NCBI GenBank assembly: GCA_002329405.1
Contig: DCTE01000124.1
Span: 1-6,121 of the forward strand
Length of the DNA: 6,121 nt
Source: Ruminococcaceae bacterium UBA1448
GTDB lineage: Bacteria; Bacillota; Clostridia; Oscillospirales; Ruminococcaceae
Direction of reading: 5' to 3'
The notes beneath the pieces were generated by a model. That model had not been told where the DNA came from. It ran no database searches and saw only the letters and a list, made by a program, of their open reading frames with translations. Every line of letters begins with the position of its first letter. Positions within the stretch are counted from its first letter, which is position 1. Shown here one piece after another: positions 1-5,584 of the stretch. Made by a program: the position numbers and the translations under genes.

Positions 1-124
1 ATCCAAGACTTCTCCTTTTGAGACGCCTGTCCGCAAGGAGACGGTAAAGGAAACACCCGTATCCAGCTCGAACAATGTCGACGATCTGGATTTTGACTCG
101 CTGCTGTCGATCTTTAATAAATAA
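1..124 (+). CDS. C-terminal end of an unrecognised protein (5' partial)
   Basis: An open frame enters from the left edge (codons begin at position 2) and stops at TAA 122-124, giving the last 40 residues of a protein. The visible part starts with a Ser/Thr/Pro/Lys/Glu-rich, probably disordered stretch and ends in a short acidic-hydrophobic tail (DDLDFDSLLSIFNK). That layout, a flexible linker followed by a short amphipathic terminal peptide, is common where a C-terminal tail docks on a partner protein, but nothing here identifies the family. A hairpin terminator starts about 20 nt after the stop, which supports this being a real gene end. I do not recognise the gene and assign no function. 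Confidence 0.7.
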   Translation, partial: SKTSPFETPVRKETVKETPVSSSNNVDDLDFDSLLSIFNK

Positions 125-146
125 ACTGCATATTGTACGATGACGT

Positions 147-184
147 ATATCCTTCCCTGTTTACAGTGCGGGGAAGGATATTTG
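147..184 (+). terminator. Intrinsic terminator after the upstream partial gene
   Basis: Bases 147-157 (ATATCCTTCCC) are perfectly complementary to 171-181. Three more pairs, two of them G-U, can form inside (158-160 with 168-170), leaving a 7-nt loop. The following tail is only TTTGTATG, so the U-tract is weak. The position, just after the stop at 124 and before asnB, fits a terminator. Leaky readthrough into asnB is possible. The 3' arm overlaps a candidate promoter for asnB. Confidence 0.6.
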
Positions 185-190
185 TATGAT
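160..190 (+). promoter_or_regulatory. Candidate sigma-A promoter for asnB
   Basis: TTTACA (160-165) resembles a -35 box (one mismatch to TTGACA), and TATGAT (185-190) resembles a -10 box (one mismatch to TATAAT). The spacer is 19 nt, a little long. Transcription would start near 197 and give a leader of about 58 nt before the GTG at 255. The ATG at 186, the first possible upstream start in the asnB frame, lies inside the -10 box and would then not be transcribed. A short GC hairpin (193-197 with 202-206) sits at the predicted transcript start. Confidence 0.35.
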
Positions 191-236
191 GGCCCGCCGG
201 CGCGGGGGAAAGGTGCCGGGTTTGGGCGGGGAAACT

Positions 237-257
237 GGAAAGGGGTTTTTGCTTGTG
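237..257 (+). promoter_or_regulatory. Ribosome binding site and GTG start that fix the asnB N-terminus
   Basis: GGAAAGGGG at 237-245 lies 9 nt upstream of GTG 255-257, and the next codon is TGC (Cys). Class II glutamine amidotransferases need cysteine as the residue after the initiator Met. The spacing and the enzyme's chemistry therefore both pick this GTG over the in-frame ATGs at 186 and 189. Confidence 0.88.
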
Positions 258-2141
258 TGCGGATTTGTCGGAATGTTTAACCGGGATGCTTCGCTGAATG
301 ATGAGAAACTGCTGACGACGATGTCTCATACCATCCGCCATCGCGGACCGGATGAGAGTGATTTTATCGTACGGGACAACTTCTGTGTCGCTTTCAGACG
401 GCTGTCGATCATCGACCTGGACACCGGCTCTCAGCCGTATACCTCTCCTGACGGACGGTTTACCGCCGTTTTCAATGGAGAGATTTATAACTATCGCGAT
501 CTGCGTAAGCCGCTGCTGGAGGAGGGTGTGGAGTTCCATACCAACTCGGAAATTGAGGTACTGGTCGCGCTTTATCGGAAACATGGCCCGGACTTTATTA
601 AAATGCTGCGGGGCATGTTCGCAATTATGATTTATGACGGCGAACAGAAAAACTGTTTTGTCGGCCGCGACCCGTTTGGCATTAAGCCGATGTATTATCG
701 TGAGAGCGAATCGGGCGTCATTTTTGCGTCGGAGATGAAGGCATTTATCTTTGATGAAAAGATGGGCGGGTTTACTGTCGATCCGAAGATGCTGCAGCAT
801 TATTTTACCTTCCAGTATGTCCCTGAGCCGCATACCATCAGCGGTAAGGTCTCGGTGCTGGAGGCTTCTCATTATATGCTGCTGAACAAGGACGGAATTG
901 AAAAGATCGTCCAGTATGAGGATTACCGTTTCCAGACTCCGACCCGCGAGAGCTTTGAGAGCAAGGCGGAGCGGCTGCGCAAGGTGCTGACCGAGTCGGT
1001 CGAGTACCATATGATTTCTGACGTCGAGGTCGGGACCTTCCTGTCGTCGGGCATCGACTCTGCAATTATTACCGCAATTTCCAGCCGCATCAACCCTGGT
1101 ATCAAGGCGTTGACTGTCGGCTTTGACGTCGCCTCCTATTCCGAGATTGACGACGCGAGCGAGATCGCAAAACACCTCAATGTCGAACATATCAAACTCA
1201 GAGGTAACTGTGAACAGTTCCGGGATGCGTTTGAACGGGTGGTCTGGAGCCTGGACAGCCCCGTCGCTGACCCGTCAACCGTCGCTATCTATATGATTGC
1301 AGGAGAGGCTGCACGGTATGTCAAGACGATTCTTTCGGGCGAAGGTTCGGACGAGCTGTTCGGCGGATATAAGTTTTATAAAGATTCCCAGCTGTCGGGG
1401 CGGTTTGAGAATGCGCCGGCTATTTTCAAGGCTGCCTGCCGCGGTATTTCGGCTGTATGGCCGAATGGAGTCAAGGGCAAGGCATTCTTCCATCGTGCCG
1501 GTACCCGGCTGGAAGACCGGTATGTCGGCAACGCTTTTCTGTTTGATGAGAAGGAAAAAAAGCCGTTCCTCAAGACTTATAATCCCGCACAGAGTTATAC
1601 CGAGCTGACCCGCGACATCTTCGCCCAGACCAAGGGGGACCACCCGATGATCAGGATGCAGTACTGCGACCTGATGACCTGGCTCAGAGGCGATATTCTG
1701 GTTAAGGGCGACCGGCTGTCGATGGCCCATTCGCTGGAAGTGCGGGTGCCGTTCCTTGACCGTGAGGTCTGGAAGTTCGCGTCCAGCCTGTCGGTGGATG
1801 AAAAGCTCCGGGAGGGTACCACCAAATACCTGCTGCGGTACGCTTTTAAAGATTATGTCAACCCGGAAACCTTCATGCGTCCCAAGCTGGGATATCCGGT
1901 ACCTGTCCGGGTATGGCTGAAAAATGAGCTGTATGAGTGGGCAAGGGATATTATCCTCAATTCCAAGGCGGATGAATATATCAACAAACAGGCGGCTCTC
2001 AGGATGCTGGAAGACCACCGCAGCGGCAAAGCAGACAACTACCGTAAACTGTGGTCGATTCTGGTGTTTATCACCTGGTACCGGCTGTATGTTGCCGACG
2101 CGGAAGAGACTAAAAGGAGAATTCTTGCCGGCGAACTGTAA
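255..2141 (+). CDS. asnB: Asparagine synthetase (glutamine-hydrolysing), AsnB
   Basis: Makes L-asparagine from aspartate, ATP and glutamine in the cytosol. The 628-residue protein has the class II glutaminase domain at the N-terminus: Cys2 nucleophile (MCGFVG), RHRGPD at 28-33, R49, FNGEIYN at 73-79 and DPFGIKP at 139-145. The ATP-pyrophosphatase synthetase domain follows, with the PP-loop LSSGIDS at 263-269 and LSGEGSDELFGGY at 360-372. Length and overall sequence resemble Bacillus subtilis AsnB (632 aa, from memory) more than the shorter E. coli enzyme. The start is GTG 255, because any upstream start would bury Cys2. Differences from the usual motifs are Glu99 where the family has an Asp that holds the glutamine, and Ser for Gly or Ala in the two ATP-site motifs. 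The gene stands alone, with hairpins on both sides. No T-box-like leader is present, and there is little room for one. Confidence 0.96.
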   Translation: MCGFVGMFNRDASLNDEKLLTTMSHTIRHRGPDESDFIVRDNFCVAFRRLSIIDLDTGSQPYTSPDGRFTAVFNGEIYNYRDLRKPLLEEGVEFHTNSEIEVLVALYRKHGPDFIKMLRGMFAIMIYDGEQKNCFVGRDPFGIKPMYYRESESGVIFASEMKAFIFDEKMGGFTVDPKMLQHYFTFQYVPEPHTISGKVSVLEASHYMLLNKDGIEKIVQYEDYRFQTPTRESFESKAERLRKVLTESVEYHMISDVEVGTFLSSGIDSAIITAISSRINPGIKALTVGFDVASYSEIDDASEIAKHLNVEHIKLRGNCEQFRDAFERVVWSLDSPVADPSTVAIYMIAGEAARYVKTILSGEGSDELFGGYKFYKDSQLSGRFENAPAIFKAACRGISAVWPNGVKGKAFFHRAGTRLEDRYVGNAFLFDEKEKKPFLKTYNPAQSYTELTRDIFAQTKGDHPMIRMQYCDLMTWLRGDILVKGDRLSMAHSLEVRVPFLDREVWKFASSLSVDEKLREGTTKYLLRYAFKDYVNPETFMRPKLGYPVPVRVWLKNELYEWARDIILNSKADEYINKQAALRMLEDHRSGKADNYRKLWSILVFITWYRLYVADAEETKRRILAGEL

Positions 2142-2154
2142 GGATACGGGGGAT

Positions 2155-2210
2155 CATCCAAAAGCTGTGACTGAATTTTGGATGTACAGTTTACTGATTG
2201 GGAATTTTTT
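2155..2210 (+). terminator. Hairpin region after asnB, possible terminator
   Basis: CATCCAAAA (2155-2163) pairs perfectly with 2176-2184 over a 12-nt loop, but the nearest T-run (2205-2210) is about 20 nt further on, so this is not a classic intrinsic terminator. An alternative fold pairs 2163-2168 with 2186-2191 and 2158-2161 with 2198-2201, placing a bulged hairpin directly before the T-run. The two folds exclude each other. Ending of the asnB transcript here is likely by position, but the mechanism is unclear. Confidence 0.45.
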
Positions 2211-2231
2211 CTGAATAATGATGCCGGTCGG

Positions 2232-2260
2232 TTGATTTTTGCATCGGATGCTGGTATAAT
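2232..2260 (+). promoter_or_regulatory. Extended -10 promoter for the membrane-protein gene
   Basis: TTGATT (2232-2237), a 17-nt spacer, then TATAAT (2255-2260) preceded by TGG, which is the extended -10 form. The match to the sigma-A consensus is very good. Transcription should begin near 2266-2267, giving a leader of about 110 nt before the ATG at 2376. Confidence 0.8.
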
Positions 2261-2280
2261 GTTCAAATACAGCTGAGTTA

Positions 2281-2309
2281 AACCTTCTGCCCTCTTCGGG
2301 TGGAAGGTT
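2281..2309 (+). other. Stable 12-bp hairpin in the 5' leader
   Basis: Bases 2281-2292 pair with 2298-2309 without interruption (two G-U pairs) over a 5-nt TCTTC loop. It lies about 15 nt into the predicted transcript and no T-run follows, so it is not an intrinsic terminator. It is flanked by two copies of ACAGCTGA (2269-2276 and 2332-2339). Their CAGCTG cores are self-complementary and could pair to close the hairpin into a larger domain. A 10-bp palindrome, CTGACGTCAG, lies at 2336-2345. The structure may stabilise the mRNA 5' end or bind a regulator, but the sequence does not say which. Confidence 0.55.
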
Positions 2310-2360
2310 GCTTCAGGTTCAGGACAGGACAACAGCTGACGTCAGGTATTTGGCGGCAGT

Positions 2361-2378
2361 GAAAGGATGACGGTGATG
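2361..2378 (+). promoter_or_regulatory. Ribosome binding site choosing ATG 2376 over ATG 2367
   Basis: GAAAGG at 2361-2366 directly abuts ATG 2367, too close to serve it, but lies 9 nt from the in-frame ATG 2376. The later start gives the basic N-terminus MAKKKRR. Confidence 0.75.
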
Positions 2379-3248
2379 GCTAAAAAGAAAAGACGCCTGA
2401 CAGAACAGGAACAGCGCCGCAAGGAGATGCAGGAGCTGATTGAACTGAAAAAAATGCGCCAGGCGGCACAGGAAGGGAGACAGCTTGCCGATGGGGAAGG
2501 GCTTACCTTTGAACAGGAAGAGGAGCTCCGCCCTAAGACCTTCAAACAGAAATGGAAAAACTACTGGTATCATTACAAGATGCGTACCTGGATGACCGTT
2601 TTGTTCGGCGCATTGGCGGTCTGGTTTATCAAGGACGTCTTTTTCGCTCCCAAGCCGGATCTTTCGATCGGAATTGCAACCTATACCGGCGTCAGTTACT
2701 TTACCGATGCGCTGGACGAAGACCTCGCGGCTTATGCTGCTGATTATAACGCTGACGGTGAAATCAATATTTCAGCGAGTGAGTCCTATTTCAGCATGGA
2801 AGACATCGAGATGGCCAACGCCTATTACCAGAAGTTTATCGCTGAACTGTCGGCCGGTTCCCAGCTGGTCTATATTTTGGATGACTATACCTATGATATC
2901 GTGATGGGCGGCACCGAAGGGGAAAGCATGTTTATCGACTTCGGCGAACTCTACCCGGATGTCAGTTATGTCAGCGGCGATAAAATCGACATCACCGACC
3001 ATCCGCTGGGCGAAACCTGGCATCTGCCGTCACTGGCTTCGGTTGAGGTGGAAGGATATTCCGAACGCCGGTACTTCATCTGCGTACGCTACCTCGGGAA
3101 TTCGGCAAAGGATAGTGAGGAAAACCGGGAGGAACTGGATCGGGCACTGGATTTTGTCAACAATATCATCAGCGCAACCAACCCGGAATATCAGGATAAC
3201 CGTCCTTATTATGACGTCGACTACGATATTCAGCATAAAAACGGGTAA
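2376..3248 (+). CDS. Single-pass membrane protein of unknown function
   Basis: I do not recognise a named family. The 290-residue protein starts with a highly charged Lys/Arg/Glu/Gln segment (residues 1-60) whose 8-37 stretch looks helical or coiled-coil. An aromatic-basic patch (KQKWKNYWYHYKMR, 57-70) leads into one hydrophobic segment at about 71-90. It is short and carries Lys86-Asp87 near its outer end. The remaining ~200 residues are acidic and rich in Tyr and Asp, with a single Cys, and look like a folded outer domain. By the positive-inside rule the N-terminus is cytoplasmic and the C-terminal domain faces out. No signal-peptide cleavage site, lipobox, catalytic motif or sortase motif is visible. 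The W-x-Y-x-Y-K stretch before the membrane segment recalls hypothetical membrane proteins of clostridial genomes (from memory). The gene has its own promoter, a structured leader and a terminator, so it is a one-gene unit. Start ATG 2376 is chosen by ribosome-binding-site spacing. Confidence 0.85.
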   Translation: MAKKKRRLTEQEQRRKEMQELIELKKMRQAAQEGRQLADGEGLTFEQEEELRPKTFKQKWKNYWYHYKMRTWMTVLFGALAVWFIKDVFFAPKPDLSIGIATYTGVSYFTDALDEDLAAYAADYNADGEINISASESYFSMEDIEMANAYYQKFIAELSAGSQLVYILDDYTYDIVMGGTEGESMFIDFGELYPDVSYVSGDKIDITDHPLGETWHLPSLASVEVEGYSERRYFICVRYLGNSAKDSEENREELDRALDFVNNIISATNPEYQDNRPYYDVDYDIQHKNG

Positions 3249-3263
3249 TTTCCCGGTAAATGA

Positions 3264-3304
3264 AAAATGCCTGTGCGGTCTTTTCCGTACAGGCATTTTC
3301 TATA
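3264..3304. terminator. Strong bidirectional terminator between convergent genes
   Basis: Bases 3264-3278 pair with 3285-3299 (15 bp, one G-U) over a 6-nt TCTTTT loop. On the + strand the stem ends in TTTTCTAT. On the - strand it ends in a run of five T (complement of 3263-3267). It lies 15 nt after the membrane-protein stop and 17 nt beyond the kdgK stop, so it can end both convergent transcripts. Confidence 0.9.
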
Positions 3305-3316
3305 TCTATGGATGTT

Positions 3317-4336
3317 TTACCGCTGGACGCTTCCCGAGCCGTCACCGCCCGCCAGTGCCAGGATTTCCGCTTCGTCGCAGAGATTGAAGTCACCGGGGAC
3401 GCTGTGTTTCAGACAGCAGGCCGCAGCTGCAAAGTCCACCGTCTGCTGTACACTCCAGCCCTTTTGCAGCCCGTTCAGGATTCCGGCTGAGAAAGAATCG
3501 CCGCTGCCGACGCGGTCGACAATGTGCATCGTGTGCTGGGGAGAAAAAGCGGCTTCCCCCTCTTTCCAGAGCATCCCCTTGAAGCGGTTGTCACTCGCCG
3601 ACAGGCTCCGCCGCTGGGTCAGCGCAATGGCAGGGATATGATACCGGCTGCTGACCATTTCGGCGGCTTTCAGGCAGCCTTCATGGGTCAGGTTGGTGTC
3701 CTCGACCGGCAGCGAATGGGTGTCGATTTCCAGGATTGTGCGGATGTGCTCCTCGTTGGCGATCAGCAGGTCGACCGATTCCATCAGCGGCTGCATGACT
3801 GCGCGGGCCTGTTCGACCCTCCACATCTTGCTTCGGTAGTTGAGGTCGCAGCTGACTTTGACTCCAAGCCGTTTGGCTGCCTGACAGGCATCCTGCACAG
3901 CTTTTGCCATCTCGGGGCTGATAGCGGGGGTGATGCCGGAAAAATGGAACCAGCCGGCACCGGACAGGATGGCGTCCCAGTCAAAATCGGAAGCCTGCGC
4001 TACGGCAATCGACGAACCGGCACGGTCGTAGATAACCTTTGACGCCCGCTGGGAAGCACCAGTTTCGATATAATAGATCCCAAGGCGCGGCCCCTGACGG
4101 AGAATATGGCCGGTGCCCACTCCATATCGACGCAGGGCATTGACTGCACACTGTCCCAGTTCGTGCGCCGGCAGTGCGGTGACAAATTCTGATTCCAGCC
4201 CGCACTGGGCCAGCATCACCGCAACATTTGCTTCGCCTCCGCCATAGACGACGTCAAACTGGGAAGCCTGTACAAACCGGCTGTAGCCGGGCGGCGAGAG
4301 CCGCAGCATGATTTCTCCGAATGCTACAGTTTTCAT
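3317..4336 (-). CDS. kdgK: 2-keto-3-deoxygluconate kinase, PfkB family
   Basis: Phosphorylates 2-keto-3-deoxygluconate (KDG) with ATP to 6-phospho-KDG (KDPG), which the neighbouring Eda then cleaves. The 339 residues match the usual length. PfkB/ribokinase features are visible: N-terminal strand KTVAFGEIMLRL, the sugar-binding glycine motif GGGEANVA at 32-39, DLNYR-x-x-x-W at 164-172 typical of KDG kinases, and the C-terminal signature DRVGSGDSF at 274-282 with Asp280 as catalytic base. KHSVPGDFN at 310-318 is also typical of this branch. The start ATG (4334-4336) has an AGGAGG site at 4347-4352, 10 nt upstream. It lies 15 nt after eda, and the ribosome binding site touches the eda stop, so the genes are co-transcribed and probably translationally coupled. 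A related sugar kinase is possible, but pairing with eda makes KdgK the best call. Confidence 0.92.
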   Translation of the reverse strand: MKTVAFGEIMLRLSPPGYSRFVQASQFDVVYGGGEANVAVMLAQCGLESEFVTALPAHELGQCAVNALRRYGVGTGHILRQGPRLGIYYIETGASQRASKVIYDRAGSSIAVAQASDFDWDAILSGAGWFHFSGITPAISPEMAKAVQDACQAAKRLGVKVSCDLNYRSKMWRVEQARAVMQPLMESVDLLIANEEHIRTILEIDTHSLPVEDTNLTHEGCLKAAEMVSSRYHIPAIALTQRRSLSASDNRFKGMLWKEGEAAFSPQHTMHIVDRVGSGDSFSAGILNGLQKGWSVQQTVDFAAAACCLKHSVPGDFNLCDEAEILALAGGDGSGSVQR

Positions 4337-4346
4337 GATGTTGATT

Positions 4347-4354
4347 CCTCCTTA
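4347..4354 (-). promoter_or_regulatory. kdgK ribosome binding site overlapping the eda stop
   Basis: Read on the - strand, the eda stop TAA (4354-4352) runs directly into the kdgK ribosome binding site AGGAGG (4352-4347), sharing one base. Ribosomes finishing eda can therefore restart at kdgK 10 nt further on. Confidence 0.85.
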
Positions 4355-5203
4355 ATCTGCAATCTGCTGCCGGATGATGACCGTCTGACCGCCCGCCTGT
4401 GCGAGGATTGCATCTTCGCCGGGGGTAAACGGGATGCCTGTCAGCGTCAGATAGCCTTTGAGACGTTGCAGATTGGCCGTTGTATAAACTGGATAGCGGC
4501 CCTCCATCCCCAGCAGCACCGAAAGGGCGTCCTCTTCGCCCGGGCGGGAAAGGCTGGTCAGCTTCAGCTGGTGGACCGAGACAACCGCCTGACGGGTCAG
4601 CGCCGTAATGGTGGCAAAATCCGCGGCCGCAAGTGCCGAACCCGGTACCATAAAGCTGCCGCCGCAGCAAAGTACCTTTTTAAACGCAAGATAGCTGCCA
4701 AGATTTGCAGCATTGATCCCACCGGTCGGCATAAAGCTGACCTGCCCGTAGGGGGCTGCAATCGCTTTGATTGCGGCGATGCCGCCATTTGCTTCGGCTG
4801 GGAAGAATTTGACGGTGTCCAGTCCCAGCGAGAGTGCCCGTTCAATATCAGAAGGAGTTGCGCATCCGGGGATAATCGGGATGTCGTGTTCGAGACAGTG
4901 GGTGACAATTTCCGGGTTGAGACCAGGTGAAACAACAAAACTGGCACCGCTTCTGACGGCGTCGTCAGCCTGCTGTTTTGTCAGGACGGTGCCGGCGCAG
5001 ATCAGCATGCCGGGGAAGGCTTCCCGCATCGCTGCGATGGCGTCCGCCGCAGCGGCGGTGCGGAAGGTGACTTCAGCAGCGGGCAGGCCACCGGCTGTCA
5101 GAGCCTGTGCGAGGGGACGGGCGAGGGCGGCGTCCTCGATTTTGATGACCGGGATGACCCCAAGCGAATAGGCGGATTGTTTGATTGCGTCAAGGGTGAG
5201 CAT
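4352..5203 (-). CDS. eda: KDPG/KHG aldolase with a C-terminal extension
   Basis: Class I aldolase cleaving KDPG to pyruvate and glyceraldehyde-3-phosphate; the family often also acts on 4-hydroxy-2-oxoglutarate. Residues 1 to about 212 cover the whole (beta/alpha)8 barrel, colinear with E. coli Eda (213 aa): EVTFRT at 44-49 with catalytic Glu44 and Arg48, GTVL at 71-74, SPGLN at 92-96, VKFFPAEANGG at 131-141 with Schiff-base Lys132, and PTGGIN at 159-164. A further ~70 residues (213-283) follow in the same frame and are not part of the standard enzyme. Their helix-strand pattern (helix about 243-255, then GIPF, AILAQ and TVIIRQ strands) vaguely resembles half of a VOC/glyoxalase-like module, a domain I recall fused to some clostridial Eda proteins. 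The start ATG (5203-5201) has AAGGAAGG at 5211-5218, 7 nt upstream. First gene of the eda-kdgK operon. Confidence 0.93.
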   Translation of the reverse strand: MLTLDAIKQSAYSLGVIPVIKIEDAALARPLAQALTAGGLPAAEVTFRTAAAADAIAAMREAFPGMLICAGTVLTKQQADDAVRSGASFVVSPGLNPEIVTHCLEHDIPIIPGCATPSDIERALSLGLDTVKFFPAEANGGIAAIKAIAAPYGQVSFMPTGGINAANLGSYLAFKKVLCCGGSFMVPGSALAAADFATITALTRQAVVSVHQLKLTSLSRPGEEDALSVLLGMEGRYPVYTTANLQRLKGYLTLTGIPFTPGEDAILAQAGGQTVIIRQQIAD

Positions 5204-5220
5204 GACAGTTCCTTCCTTCT

Positions 5221-5233
5221 GCCGCAGAGCGGC
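5221..5233 (-). other. Small GC hairpin in the eda leader
   Basis: GCCGC (5221-5225) pairs with GCGGC (5229-5233) over a 3-nt loop, ending 3 nt upstream of the eda ribosome binding site. It is short and may only shield the leader or influence ribosome access. Confidence 0.35.
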
Positions 5234-5248
5234 GGTATTCTTAACGAT

Positions 5249-5277
5249 ATTTTACCATAAAAAAAGGGAGGTGAATA
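5249..5277 (-). promoter_or_regulatory. Candidate extended -10 promoter for eda-kdgK
   Basis: On the - strand TAAAAT (5254-5249) is preceded by TGG, an extended -10 form. At 17 nt spacing the -35 position reads TATTCA (5277-5272), only 3 of 6 matches. Transcription would start near 5242, leaving a leader of about 39 nt. A second perfect TATAAT on the - strand (5322-5317) has no -35 box at proper spacing. A third weak option is TTGTAA (5422-5417), 19 nt, TATAAA (5397-5392). I favour the first because of its extended -10 and short leader. Confidence 0.35.
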
Positions 5278-5308
5278 GGAATTTTTTTTCATCCGATCGG
5301 CTTTTTTT
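5259..5308. promoter_or_regulatory. Phased A/T tracts around a CCGATCGG palindrome
   Basis: A run of seven A (5259-5265), a run of eight T (5282-5289) and a run of seven T (5302-5308) are spaced by roughly two helical turns each. The 8-bp palindrome CCGATCGG (5293-5300) sits between the two T-runs. Such tracts bend DNA, and the palindrome could be an operator for eda-kdgK. The binding protein cannot be named. Confidence 0.35.
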
Positions 5309-5508
5309 GGCGGAATATTATAGATCAGGAAAAGGGGGAACGGAGACGGCGAAAGGCTCAATCCAATTATGACAAAGAGAATGGATGGATTTTTATACAG
5401 ATTGCCGTGACATATTTTACAACTGAAAGAGACTGTCGGAGCGGTTCCTGTACTGTTTGAGCATGTTTGCAAAATATTCATATTTAAATGACTGATTGCC
5501 CAAAAAAA

Positions 5509-5541
5509 TTGACATTTTGTTGACAGTATAATTTATATAAA
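5509..5541 (+). promoter_or_regulatory. Tandem TTGACA boxes with TATA-like elements
   Basis: TTGACA occurs at 5509-5514 and again at 5520-5525, exactly 11 bp apart. TATAAT (5527-5532) is too close to either box to pair with it. TATATA at 5534-5539 lies 19 nt from the first box and TTTATA at 5532-5537 lies 17 nt from it. This may be a distal promoter for the ABC gene. The 11-bp direct repeat also resembles the binding pattern of OmpR/PhoB-type response regulators. Confidence 0.45.
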
Positions 5542-5584
5542 TCGTTCTCGAATTATCTGTACAAAATCATTAGAAATCCATTGA

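Noticed and set aside
125..254. T-box or other amino-acid leader before asnB
   Set aside because: The space between the terminator and the start is too short, and no T-box core sequence or antiterminator pair is visible.
114..1190. Long - strand open frame (358 codons) opposite asnB
   Set aside because: It lies antisense to the highly conserved asnB coding sequence, its translation is Arg/His-rich without any domain, and it has no convincing ribosome binding site. It is a by-product of asnB codon composition.
1275..2018. - strand open frame (247 codons) opposite the AsnB synthetase domain
   Set aside because: Antisense shadow of conserved coding sequence with no recognisable family or start signal.
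2281..2309. Leader hairpin as an intrinsic terminator
   Set aside because: The stem is strong, but the following bases (GCTTCAGG) contain no T-run.
3524..4042. + strand open frame (172 codons) opposite kdgK
   Set aside because: kdgK is clearly the coding strand by motif content; this frame has low-information sequence and no ribosome binding site.
4466..4930. + strand open frame (154 codons) opposite eda
   Set aside because: Opposite the Eda active-site region, Arg/Gly/Cys-rich, no domain; a shadow.
5266..5280. Shine-Dalgarno-like GGGAGGTGAA on the + strand
   Set aside because: No ATG, GTG or TTG lies at a usable distance in a frame of any length, so it does not start a gene.
5381..5493. 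Tiny + strand frames starting at 5381, 5385 and 5463 (9-13 codons)
   Set aside because: Too short, no proper ribosome binding site, and no reason to prefer them over chance.
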